A stretch of DNA of 64,000 nt, from positions 1 through 64,000 of the forward strand of contig NZ_JABYQT010000001.1 of NCBI RefSeq assembly GCF_020075495.1. The letters are read 5' to 3'. Positions 55,319 through 63,052 of this stretch are shown here, piece after piece; the stretch's first letter is position 1, and every line of letters begins with the position of its first letter. The notes below the pieces were generated by a model, which was given only the letters and a program-made list of their open reading frames with translations, had not been told where the DNA came from and made no database searches. This DNA is from Vreelandella aquamarina. GTDB taxonomy: Bacteria; Pseudomonadota; Gammaproteobacteria; Pseudomonadales; Halomonadaceae. Position numbers and translations under genes: made by a program.

Positions 55319-55687
55319 TTAGCGGGGTGGCGTTTCCTGTTTGACTTCATAACTGCCCTCCAGCGCGTCCTGATGATTTGAACGGGGCTCGGGCCGGGCA
55401 TGCGTATGAGCATAGCCACCGCCAATATCCTGGGCCTGGTCGGCACGCATCTGCTCCATGCGCTTTTTCATCTTGTGACGCACGAAAGGCATCATCGCCC
55501 AGCCGATCAGAAGAAAGATCAGGCCAAGCACCACGCCAACCACCATCAATGCACCAAACGCCAGCCACGTTAATAAAAGCTTCAGGCTACCCATCAATCC
55601 GGTGGGTCGGGTCTGCGCGGCACGTGCCCGCCACTGGTGGGCGGCCTGCCAGGCAGCGTTGCGTTGGTCGCGATTCATCTGTGGCAT
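55319..55687 (-). CDS. Small membrane protein of unknown function
   Basis: The 122 residues begin with a polar helix, then one long hydrophobic stretch (about 31-62, probably two helices), a basic motif RHKMKKRMEQMRADQAQ and a polar C-terminus. GGAGG selects the start at 55,687. No family is recognised. It converges on the AEC transporter and is divergent from the chemoreceptor-like pseudogene. Confidence 0.65.
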   Translation of the reverse strand: MPQMNRDQRNAAWQAAHQWRARAAQTRPTGLMGSLKLLLTWLAFGALMVVGVVLGLIFLLIGWAMMPFVRHKMKKRMEQMRADQAQDIGGGYAHTHARPEPRSNHQDALEGSYEVKQETPPR

Positions 55688-55814
55688 AAAAGCCTCCATC
55701 GTCGTTTGCCTTATTGGAACACAGCTAGCCTGGCAAGTTCATTGGTAGCTGGCGTATATCTTGCTTGAGAATAAGCAGGGGTTGTATGGCTTTTAATCAT
55801 CAAAAGGAACGCCC

Positions 55815-56232
55815 ATGCAGGATAACAGCGTCTTAAGTCTCGCCTACGATATCGCCACCATTACACAGGAGAAGATCGGCATGATTGAGAAAATCATGCA
55901 GCAGACCGAAATTCTGGCACTGAATACCCGTATCGAGGCTGCTTACGGATATCGCCCTCAATGCCGTCGAGATCATTGACCGTAACCTGTATGAGCGCTC
56001 CTGTGATGTACGCTGGTGGGCCACGGATAGCGCCGTTGTGGAAGCTGCTCAGACGGCCAGTCAGTCACACTGTACTCATGCAAGCACCCGTTTGGCGACG
56101 ATTCTACGCTCTTACACGGTTTATCTGGATCTGTGGGTTGCCGATGTGCAGGGCAACGTGATTGCCAGCGGGCGGCCTGAGCGATATCCCAGCGTACAAG
56201 GCGCTAATGTTGCTCATACTGAATGGTTCTGA
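55815..56232 (+). pseudogene. Remnant of a chemoreceptor-type (MCP) signalling protein
   Basis: A good ribosome site (AAAGGA) and ATG at 55,815 open a frame with ITQEKIGMIEKIMQQTEILA then LNTRIEAA. That is the hairpin tip of a methyl-accepting signalling domain. It breaks after residue 44 and stops at 55,979. A second frame from 55,948 resumes with DIALNAVEIIDRNLYERSCD and a sensor-like tail ending at TGA 56,230-56,232. The bulk of the signalling domain between these blocks is missing, so a deletion plus frameshift inactivated the gene. Confidence 0.72.
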
Positions 56233-56874
56233 AACGGCACTGGACACCGTAACACGGTTTTTCGGCTGGTTTGATCGGATCTCGGTATTCGGATCTGTCA
56301 TCTTTTTTGTTTCCCCTTGCGTTCAGCAAGTATGCGAAGATGGGCCTTCGGACAGTACGCCCAACTACCAACTACAGCTTCTTTTCCTGAATAAGCATGC
56401 TGCTGGCGGCAGGGTTTGGCGTGCTGCTGGTGTCGCCTTTGCTTGCCTGTGGATTGGCGTATTTGGCGGCGCGGCGCTGAACATGGAACTCAACGGCGAT
56501 AACGTTGGCCTGGCGGCGGCTACCGCCTTGCCGGGCTTTAGTCGGCATCGGTACTTGCGGCACTGCCGTTTACCTTTATTCTGTATATGATGGTGATCGT
56601 GCTGGTGCGCGAGCTGCGTGCTCACCGTGAAGCCATGCTGACGCAGCTGTGTCGTCGCCATGGCGAAACGCCGGTGGGTGGCGACGCTTTTGAAGCCGAG
56701 CAGGTGGGCAAAGAAGAGCGTCTGCGGCGTATGCCGAGTATCGTCAATCGGCGTATCCATAGTTACAGGGTATTGATCAGGCCTTCAGGAGCAGACACAT
56801 GGAGCGGGGATGCTGATGGCTCGGCAGGGGCGACACGGTGCCACGCGGCGCCAGCCCAAGGGAGCAGCACTTGA
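56231..56874 (+). pseudogene. Decayed BCCT-family osmolyte transporter
   Basis: Three frames give consecutive pieces of a betaine/choline/carnitine transporter. ETALDTVTRFFGWFDRISVF (frame at 56,231) runs into FPLAFSKYAKMGLRTV...NYSFFS from 56,310. A TGA at 56,388-56,390 stands where the family has Trp, then ISMLLAAGFGV continues in the same frame. After a frame change comes CLWIGVFGGAALNMEL, and after another ALPFTFILYMMVIVLVREL with a cytosolic tail to TGA at 56,874. The central helices that bind substrate are absent. It abuts the chemoreceptor remnant without a gap. Confidence 0.72.
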
Positions 56875-56974
56875 GCGCTGGCTGGACCGCTGGCTCGACA
56901 GGATAGTCACCGTGGCTGTGGTCACGGCGTTGGTCGTCGGGCTTTCTGCTGTCTTGGCACATTGGCTTTTATAG
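56810..56974 (+). CDS. Possible 54-residue single-helix membrane protein
   Basis: An ATG at 56,810 follows GGAG (56,801-56,804). The frame encodes a basic N-terminus (RQGRHGATRRQPK), an amphipathic RWLDRWLDR and one hydrophobic helix (IVTVAVVTALVVGLSAVLA), ending at TAG 56,972-56,974 before a terminator. It overlaps the end of the BCCT remnant in another frame. It may be an intact small protein that once accompanied the transporter, or a chance ORF. No family recognised. Confidence 0.35.
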   Translation: MLMARQGRHGATRRQPKGAALERWLDRWLDRIVTVAVVTALVVGLSAVLAHWLL

Positions 56975-57000
56975 GCCAACCTGTTGTAACGCTAGTCAAA

Positions 57001-57029
57001 GCGCCCGGCTATAGGCCGGGCGTTTGCTT
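57001..57029 (+). terminator. Rho-independent terminator
   Basis: CGCCCGGC (57,002-57,009) pairs with GCCGGGCG (57,015-57,022), followed by TTTGCTTT. It closes the decayed BCCT region. Confidence 0.75.
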
Positions 57030-57115
57030 TCGCAGTATGCTTACCCGCCATGAAGCGGCGTTGATCGTTGCCCCGCAGGTCGATACCTGCCTGTTGCCCT
57101 TACAAGAGAGCCCGT

Positions 57116-58462
57116 ATGTTGCTAGATGATGCTGCCAAGGCCCCCGCTGCCTATGCCTCGCGCCGGGAAATAGTGGGCTGGGCCATGTTCGACTTCGCCA
57201 ACCAGGCGTATACCCTGCTGATTATCACCGTCGTCTTTGGCGAGCTGTTTACCACGGTCATCGTGGGTGATCGGGGCGACGGCTTTCGACTGGCCAACTT
57301 CCTGTGGAGCCTTGCATTGGCGATCAGCTACCTGATGGTGGTGATCACCGCGCCGCTGTGTGGTGCGGTGATGGATTACCGAGCGGAAAAGAAGCGCTTT
57401 TTGATGCTCAGCTATCTCGCCACGGTTGCTACCACCGCGATGCTCTACTTCGTGGCGCCTGGGTATGTCGTCATGGGGCTTGTGCTGATCGTGGTGTCCA
57501 ACTATGCCTACTCCATGGGCGAATCCTTTATTGCCGCCTTTCTGCCGGAGCTTGGCCCGCCGGAGAAGCTTGGCAAGATTTCCGGTTTCGGCTGGTCGCT
57601 TGGCTATATCGGCGGGTTGTTTGCCGCCGGTTTCACGCTCTTGATGCTTGGCGAGGCCACAGCGGAAAACTTTGAGCGCATACGCTGGGTAGGACCTTTC
57701 GCGGCAGGTTTTTTCCTGGTGACTGCCTTGCCTACCTTCTTGTGGCTCAAGGAGCGCGGTACTCCGAAACCCTCCGGCGTGGCGTACTGGCGAATCGCTC
57801 GGCAGCGTGTTCATTCGACCTTGCGCGAGTTGCGCTATTTCAAGGATCTGACGGTGTTCTTGATCTCTTTGCTGTTTTCCATGGCCGGGGTCTACATCAT
57901 CATTGCCTTTGCGTTCATTTACGGCGCCCAGGTCATTGGCTGGGACGAGAGCGTGCGCAACATCATGTTCATCATCGTCCAGGTCACCGCGGCAGCAGGT
58001 GCCCTGGGATTTGGCTGGCTTCAGGACCGCCTGGGGGCCAAGCGTACCTATCAGGTCACCCTCGGGCTTTGGGTAATGGCCATCATTGCCATCTGGGCCA
58101 CGCCGGAAATAGCCACGCTGGCAAGCGCATGGTTTGGCTGGCAGTGGCAGGCTCAGTACGTATTTCTGGTCGTGGGCTGTCTGGCAGGTCTCAGCCTGGG
58201 TTCCAGCCAATCGGCTAGCCGGGCGCTGGTGGGGCTGTTCTCGCCGCTTGAAAAATCCGCCGAGTTCTTTGGCTTCTGGGGGCTGGCCAACAAGCTTGCC
58301 GGGGTGCTGGGAATCGTGATGCTGGGTGTGCTGCAGGCAATGATTGGTCTGCAGGCGTCTATTCTTTTATGTGTCGGCCTTTTTGTGGTGGCCATGCTGG
58401 TCTGTGCACGCGTCAACGAGCGCCGCGGCCGCGAGGCCGCCATTGCCTGGAAGAGCGCCTAA
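57116..58462 (+). CDS. MFS transporter, UMF1/Atg22-like
   Basis: The 448-residue protein has twelve membrane segments and the UMF1-type N-terminus VGWAMFDFANQAYTLLIITVVFGELFT. SYAYSMGESFIAAFLPELGPPEKLGKISGFGWSLGYIGG in the middle also matches this MFS subgroup (related to yeast Atg22 amino-acid effluxer). The substrate is unknown. The start at 57,116 is the family start; an upstream ATG (57,068) would add 16 unrelated residues. Confidence 0.88.
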   Translation: MLLDDAAKAPAAYASRREIVGWAMFDFANQAYTLLIITVVFGELFTTVIVGDRGDGFRLANFLWSLALAISYLMVVITAPLCGAVMDYRAEKKRFLMLSYLATVATTAMLYFVAPGYVVMGLVLIVVSNYAYSMGESFIAAFLPELGPPEKLGKISGFGWSLGYIGGLFAAGFTLLMLGEATAENFERIRWVGPFAAGFFLVTALPTFLWLKERGTPKPSGVAYWRIARQRVHSTLRELRYFKDLTVFLISLLFSMAGVYIIIAFAFIYGAQVIGWDESVRNIMFIIVQVTAAAGALGFGWLQDRLGAKRTYQVTLGLWVMAIIAIWATPEIATLASAWFGWQWQAQYVFLVVGCLAGLSLGSSQSASRALVGLFSPLEKSAEFFGFWGLANKLAGVLGIVMLGVLQAMIGLQASILLCVGLFVVAMLVCARVNERRGREAAIAWKSA

Positions 58463-58484
58463 CACACCAAGCAGGGAGCCTATA

Positions 58485-58994
58485 ATGCATTCAGCACAGC
58501 GTGGCGGCATCGTGATGATGATGCTTTTCTGGGTACTGCTCATCGGGCTTGGAACGTGGTGGCTGGATGGCGGTATGGAAAAGATCATGACGCCCAATGC
58601 GCATATCGTGCAGTCCGCCTCCGACGGTAGTCCGGTGACGCTCAAGCGTAACCGCTCGGGGCATTTTGAAGCGCCTGGTGAAATCAACGGCGAGCCGGTC
58701 AGGTTCCTGCTGGATACTGGTGCTACCTATGTGGCCGTCTCGGACCAGCTGGCTCGCCAGTTGGGCCTGGAGCGTGGGCGCAACGCCTGGTTCAGCACTG
58801 CCAATGGTCGGGTGCAGGGCCACCTTACCGAGCTCGATGAAGTAGTGCTTGGTGGTATTCGGGCAAGCAACGTCCAAGGCTCCATCAGCCCCGGCATGGA
58901 TGACGATACGGTACTGCTGGGCATGAGTTTTCTGCACCTGCTCAACATCGAGATACGCGGCGGCGAAATGGTCCTGAGCCTGCCCGACTCTTGA
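58485..58994 (+). CDS. Retropepsin-like aspartic protease, membrane-anchored
   Basis: The 169-residue protein has one N-terminal helix (about 9-27) and a single-lobe aspartic-protease domain with active-site FLLDTGATYVAVS and the downstream VLLGMSFLHLLNIEI flap/strand. This clan AA, TIGR02281-type family should work as a dimer in the periplasm. GGGAG precedes the ATG, and it starts 22 bases after the MFS gene. Physiological substrates are unknown. Confidence 0.88.
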   Translation: MHSAQRGGIVMMMLFWVLLIGLGTWWLDGGMEKIMTPNAHIVQSASDGSPVTLKRNRSGHFEAPGEINGEPVRFLLDTGATYVAVSDQLARQLGLERGRNAWFSTANGRVQGHLTELDEVVLGGIRASNVQGSISPGMDDDTVLLGMSFLHLLNIEIRGGEMVLSLPDS

Positions 58995-59065
58995 ACGCTG
59001 CTTGTGAACATGGCGGTCATGTGCTTAGCTGAAAGCTCATGGATACAACACGCTAAGGAACTGCT

Positions 59066-59245
59066 ATGGGTATCGAAGTAGGTGGATTGTTAGGTCTTAT
59101 CTGGCTCATCATTCTGGTATGGGCCATCGTCAAGGTTGCCAAGAGTTCGGCCGGAGGCGTTGCCAAGCTTCTGTGGATACTGGCCCTGCTGTTTTTCCCG
59201 CTGGTCGGGCTGATCATCTGGCTGTTGATGGGGCCAAAAGGGTAG
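59066..59245 (+). CDS. PLDc_N-type small membrane protein
   Basis: The 59-residue product has two hydrophobic helices separated by a short basic loop (VKVAKSSAGGVAKLLW) and ends WLLMGPKG. This is the N-terminal membrane module of cardiolipin synthases that also occurs alone. AAGGA lies at 59,055-59,059. Function unknown. Confidence 0.85.
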   Translation: MGIEVGGLLGLIWLIILVWAIVKVAKSSAGGVAKLLWILALLFFPLVGLIIWLLMGPKG

Positions 59246-59272
59246 CGCCACTTCTGAAATACGTCTTGTATT

Positions 59273-59302
59273 AAAAAAGGCAGGCCTTGCGCCTGCCTTT
59301 TC
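59273..59302. terminator. Bidirectional terminator
   Basis: AAAAGGCAGG and CCTGCCTTTT pair around CCTTGCG, with A-run and T-run on opposite sides, between the PLDc_N gene and the convergent small gene. Confidence 0.88.
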
Positions 59303-59317
59303 TATTACGATGTATGG

Positions 59318-59452
59318 CTACGCGCTATTTCCCTGATTCGGTGGCGCCTTATAATGCCCCGGAATTTTCAGCTTTTCCCCATTGGGCAGGTCGCGCACCT
59401 GAGTGGGAACGTAAATACGCTTGATAACACTTTTCGCCTTGCCATCTCCCAT
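59318..59452 (-). CDS. 44-residue conserved-looking protein of unknown function
   Basis: The frame MGDGKAKSVIKRIYVPTQVR continues DLPNGEKLKIPGHYKAPPNQGNSA. A perfect AGGAGG sits eight bases before the ATG and a bidirectional terminator lies after the stop, so it has all the parts of a real gene. The product is basic and soluble with no membrane segment. No family is recognised. It is divergent from rstA. Confidence 0.6.
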   Translation of the reverse strand: MGDGKAKSVIKRIYVPTQVRDLPNGEKLKIPGHYKAPPNQGNSA

Positions 59453-59682
59453 GGCTCAACCTCCTGTCTGATTGTCGACAGCCTGCTTTCTTGCCCTTAC
59501 ATTAGTCCTCGCCGGTAGAAGAATCAAGAGGACGCGAGGGCCTGCGAAACGCGAAAAGGCATACTGCAGCAGCATCAGGCGGTCAAGGATTTCAAGGTAT
59601 CGTATGAACAGGTGATAGCCTGCTTTTTTTATAACGGGCAGATGGATGGATGACGGACTGCCCAGGCAGAGTGAGGGATGAG

Positions 59683-60441
59683 ATGGTAAATCACTTGGAA
59701 GAGCAATTTCAGGCGCTTGAATCACAGGAAACCGTGATGCCTGACTATCCTGATCAGGATCATGTCCTGATTATCGAAGACGACCAGCGGCTTGCCGAGC
59801 TCACGCGTGACTATCTTGAAGCTAACGGTTTCCAGGTCACTCTGGAAGCCGACGGTGCCAAGGGCGCCGATCGTATTCTGACTCTGCAGCCGGATCTGGT
59901 GATTCTGGATCTGATGCTACCCGGCGAAGACGGCCTCTCCATCTGCCGCCGTGTCCGTCCCAATTTCGCCGGCCCCATCATGATGATGACGGCGCGTACC
60001 GACGACCTTGATCAGATTCTGGGACTCGAGATGGGGGCGGACGACTACGTGCCAAAGCCCGTCCAGCCTCGGGTGTTGCTGGCCCGCATGCGTGCCTTGC
60101 TGCGTCGCGCCGACGGCCCGGCCCCCAACGGCGAGATGCGCCTGCGCTTTGATAACCTGGAAATCGATAACGCGACTCGCGAAGCCTGGCTTGCCAGCGA
60201 GCGTATCGACCTGACCAGCGCCGAGTTCGATCTCTTGTGGCTGCTGGCACGCAACGCAGGACGAGTGCTGACCCGTGAAGAGATATTTACCGAGCTGCGC
60301 GGTATCAAGTACGACGGCCAGGACCGCTCCATCGATGTACGAGTGTCGCGCATCCGGCCCAAGATTGGCGACGACCCCAACCAGCCCCACCGCATCAAGA
60401 CCGTGCGCAGTAAAGGCTATCTCTTCGTGAAAGACAGCTGA
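59683..60441 (+). CDS. rstA: Response regulator RstA (OmpR/PhoB type)
   Basis: The 252 residues have a receiver domain with the phospho-acceptor D76 (VILDLMLPGEDG) and acidic pocket E32-D33-D34. A winged-helix output domain follows with ELRGIKYDGQDRSIDVRVSR and IKTVRSKGYLF, very like E. coli RstA, which adjusts stress and acid-tolerance genes. The start at 59,683 follows GAGGG; about 20 acidic N-terminal residues precede the receiver. rstB follows 21 bases later. Confidence 0.92.
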   Translation: MVNHLEEQFQALESQETVMPDYPDQDHVLIIEDDQRLAELTRDYLEANGFQVTLEADGAKGADRILTLQPDLVILDLMLPGEDGLSICRRVRPNFAGPIMMMTARTDDLDQILGLEMGADDYVPKPVQPRVLLARMRALLRRADGPAPNGEMRLRFDNLEIDNATREAWLASERIDLTSAEFDLLWLLARNAGRVLTREEIFTELRGIKYDGQDRSIDVRVSRIRPKIGDDPNQPHRIKTVRSKGYLFVKDS

Positions 60442-60462
60442 TGAACGTCAAGGGCAAGTGTC

Positions 60463-62058
60463 ATGCTTCGACCGCTTAGCCATAGCTCGTTTCTCAAGTT
60501 CTACCTGCTGCTGGGCCTGGCGCTGTGCGTCGTGCTCTTGATCGCCTTGGGCGGCCGGTCGTTCATCGAGCAGGTGCGCCGTGAGGATTACCGCGAGCAG
60601 CTGGCGGCGCTGCCCATGACACTGATGACCCACCAGCTGGCGGAGGTATCCGATGACGAGCGGGAGCGTTTGATCAGCCGCTTTGCCGAGCGGTTGGGCA
60701 TGCAGCTTACCCTGCGGCGCATCAGCGACGTGGAGCTTGGCTATTTTGCAGAAAAGCGCATCGAACGTGGCAGCGTACTGGTGTCCGAAGACCCGTGGCG
60801 TCTTCGCCAGCGGCTTCCAGACAGCCCATGGCTGCTGGAGGCCACGCTGGCGTCCTGGAGCGAGCGCCAGTGGCAGGGGAGCATGCTTCTGCTGGGAGAG
60901 TGGCTTGGTGCGCTGTCAGATGATCAGCGCGAGAGCGCCTTGGCTGGGCTAAGCTCTGGCAGTTGGCCGCTTCTTTTACTGTCGACGCTTCCCGACAACC
61001 TGACCGACCGACAGCAGCGCCAGCTGGAACAGGGTGACGTCCTGACCCTGTTGACGTCGGACAAGCTTGCCATCAGCCTGCTTCACCAATTGCCGAATGA
61101 GCAGTCCTGGGTGATGGCGGGCCCGATCATGCGGGGGCACACGCTGCCCATGAATCTGCAGTTGCCCCTGCTGATCGGGGTCATGGTGGTATTGTGTCTG
61201 ATCATTTACCTGATCATGCGCAATATCGAAACGCGCATGGCACGCCTGGAGCTGGCCGCCACGCGTATTGCCAGCGGCAGGCTCGAGACGCGAGTGAAGG
61301 TCGAGAGCGACGATTTTCTGGGCCGTCTGGGCATGGCCTTCAATGGCATGGCAAGTCAGGTGCAGACCCTGTTGCGCGGCCAGCAGGAGATGATTCGCGC
61401 GGTCTCCCACGAGCTGCGCACGCCGGTTGCGCGGATTCGCTTTGCCGTGCAGATGGTGGAAGACATGACCGACCAGCCCGCCATTCGCCGCCAGCTGCAG
61501 GGCATTGATGCGGATATTTCCGAACTCGATACATTGGTGGATGAGATTCTCACCTACGCGCGTCTGGGTGGGGAGAGTGTGAACGGTGCCGAGCTGGAAA
61601 TGGCCCTGGTGGACTGTCGCGCCATGGCCGAACGGGTGATCGAGACGCTGGCGCCACTGCATGAGGAGCTTTCCCTGTCGCTTGCCGATGGCCCGGATAT
61701 CGAGCTCATGGCCGAGCCGCGCTACCTGCAGCGGGCGCTGCAGAATCTGGTAGGCAATGCCTGTCGCTATGGTAAAAGACACATTACCATCCGGCTATGG
61801 AGCGAAGCCCAGCTGGTGCGTATCGATGTCGAAGACGACGGCCCTGGCATACCCGTCGATGCGCGCGTTGATATCTTCAAGCCCTTCACCCGGCTGGATG
61901 ACAGCCGAGCCCGCAGCCTTGGCGGCTATGGCCTGGGGCTGTCGATTGTCCAGAAGATCATGGCAGGCCACGGGGGCAGTGTCACGGTGGATACCAGCCC
62001 CACGCTTGGCGGTGCCCGCTTTACGCTGCTGGTTCCTCGTCGCGAGCCGCCGGCTTGA
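60463..62058 (+). CDS. rstB: Sensor histidine kinase RstB
   Basis: The 531-residue kinase has a first membrane helix (about 11-32), a periplasmic domain of about 190 residues, a second helix (about 230-250), a HAMP linker, and the phospho-acceptor H316 in AVSHELRTPVARIRF. The ATP-binding domain has N-box NLVGNACRYG, G1 DDGPGIP and G2 GGYGLGLSI. The periplasmic part is longer than usual for E. coli RstB. It is paired with rstA, and its last 38 bases overlap the end of convergent metR. Confidence 0.9.
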   Translation: MLRPLSHSSFLKFYLLLGLALCVVLLIALGGRSFIEQVRREDYREQLAALPMTLMTHQLAEVSDDERERLISRFAERLGMQLTLRRISDVELGYFAEKRIERGSVLVSEDPWRLRQRLPDSPWLLEATLASWSERQWQGSMLLLGEWLGALSDDQRESALAGLSSGSWPLLLLSTLPDNLTDRQQRQLEQGDVLTLLTSDKLAISLLHQLPNEQSWVMAGPIMRGHTLPMNLQLPLLIGVMVVLCLIIYLIMRNIETRMARLELAATRIASGRLETRVKVESDDFLGRLGMAFNGMASQVQTLLRGQQEMIRAVSHELRTPVARIRFAVQMVEDMTDQPAIRRQLQGIDADISELDTLVDEILTYARLGGESVNGAELEMALVDCRAMAERVIETLAPLHEELSLSLADGPDIELMAEPRYLQRALQNLVGNACRYGKRHITIRLWSEAQLVRIDVEDDGPGIPVDARVDIFKPFTRLDDSRARSLGGYGLGLSIVQKIMAGHGGSVTVDTSPTLGGARFTLLVPRREPPA

Positions 62059-62959
62059 TGCCTGACAGCACCGCAAACGAGGTTTCCTGAGCGGTGCGCA
62101 GAAAATCCTGCATCCAGGGCGCCTCCAGCGTCTCTTCGCGAATGGCGGCATACAGCGTGCTCCAGATACCGTGTTCGCCGAGCTTTACCGCGCTGACGTA
62201 GTCGCGCTCCAGGTACTCCGTCAATGCCCAGTTGGGCAATGAACAGACGCCGCGTCCGCTGGCGACCAGTTGCATCATCATGATGGTGAGTTCTGCGGTG
62301 CGGATCTCCTGGGGGCGCACGCCGGCGGGGTCGAGAAACTGAGTAAACACGTCCAGGCGAGACTGCTCGACGGGGTAGGTGATCAGCGTCTGGTCCGCCA
62401 GCGCCTGCGGCTCCACGAAGCCCTGCCCGGCGTAGGGGTGCTGGCGAGCGACGGCCAGAAGCCCTTCATAGCGAAACAGCGGTGCGTAGTGCACGCCGTC
62501 AAGCGGCTGGGGGTCGGCGGTGATCACCAGGTCGAGCTGCTCGCGGGCCAGCGCCGGTAACGGGTCGAAGTGGTGACCGCTGGGGATATCGATTTCCACT
62601 TCCGGCCAGTGATCGCGAAAGTAGTCCACCGTGGGCATCAGCCACTGAAAGCAGCTGTGACATTCGATGGCCATGTGCAGACGCCCCTGTTCGGTACCTG
62701 CCAGGCGAGCCACATCGCGCTCGGCCTTGCGGACCTCCGGCAGGATCTGATCGGCCAGCGCCAGAAGCCGCAGGCCGGCACGGGTAAATTCAACCGGCCG
62801 TGTCTTGCGCACGAACAGCGCGCTGTCTATTCGGCTTTCCAGATCCTTCAACTGGTGAGAAAGAGCCGATTGGGTAAGATGAACGCGTTCGGCCGCCTCC
62901 ACCAGTGAACCCGTCTCGCGCAGGGCAAGCAGGGTGCGTAAATGGCGTAACTCGATCAT
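62021..62959 (-). CDS. metR: LysR-family regulator MetR
   Basis: MetR activates methionine and one-carbon genes with homocysteine as co-inducer. The 312 residues begin MIELRHLRTLLALRETGSLVEAAERVHLTQSALSHQLKDLE, a LysR HTH very close to MetR, followed by the effector domain with ECHSCFQWLMPTVDYFRDHWPEVE typical of MetR. A TGAA-N5-TTCA site lies immediately upstream, consistent with autoregulation. No met gene is adjacent. Confidence 0.92.
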   Translation of the reverse strand: MIELRHLRTLLALRETGSLVEAAERVHLTQSALSHQLKDLESRIDSALFVRKTRPVEFTRAGLRLLALADQILPEVRKAERDVARLAGTEQGRLHMAIECHSCFQWLMPTVDYFRDHWPEVEIDIPSGHHFDPLPALAREQLDLVITADPQPLDGVHYAPLFRYEGLLAVARQHPYAGQGFVEPQALADQTLITYPVEQSRLDVFTQFLDPAGVRPQEIRTAELTIMMMQLVASGRGVCSLPNWALTEYLERDYVSAVKLGEHGIWSTLYAAIREETLEAPWMQDFLRTAQETSFAVLSGIKPAARDEEPAA

Positions 62960-62961
62960 GT

Positions 62962-62974
62962 TGAAGCCTATTCA
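62962..62974. promoter_or_regulatory. Candidate MetR box at the metR start
   Basis: TGAAGCCTATTCA fits the MetR consensus half-sites TGAA-N5-TTCA and ends three bases before the metR initiation codon, so binding could block its own transcription or translation start. Confidence 0.5.
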
Positions 62975-62985
62975 CCCGAATTGTC

Positions 62986-63011
62986 GAAAAGCATGAGTTT
63001 CATGCATTTTT
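62986..63011 (-). terminator. Hairpin between ppk and metR
   Basis: GCATGA and TCATGC pair around a three-base loop, flanked by A4 on the left and T6 on the right of the plus strand. On the minus strand the stem is followed by TTTTC, consistent with a modest terminator for ppk. Confidence 0.5.
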
Positions 63012-63052
63012 CCATACTCGACCGGGGAAGTGAAACCATTGCTTCGGCACGC

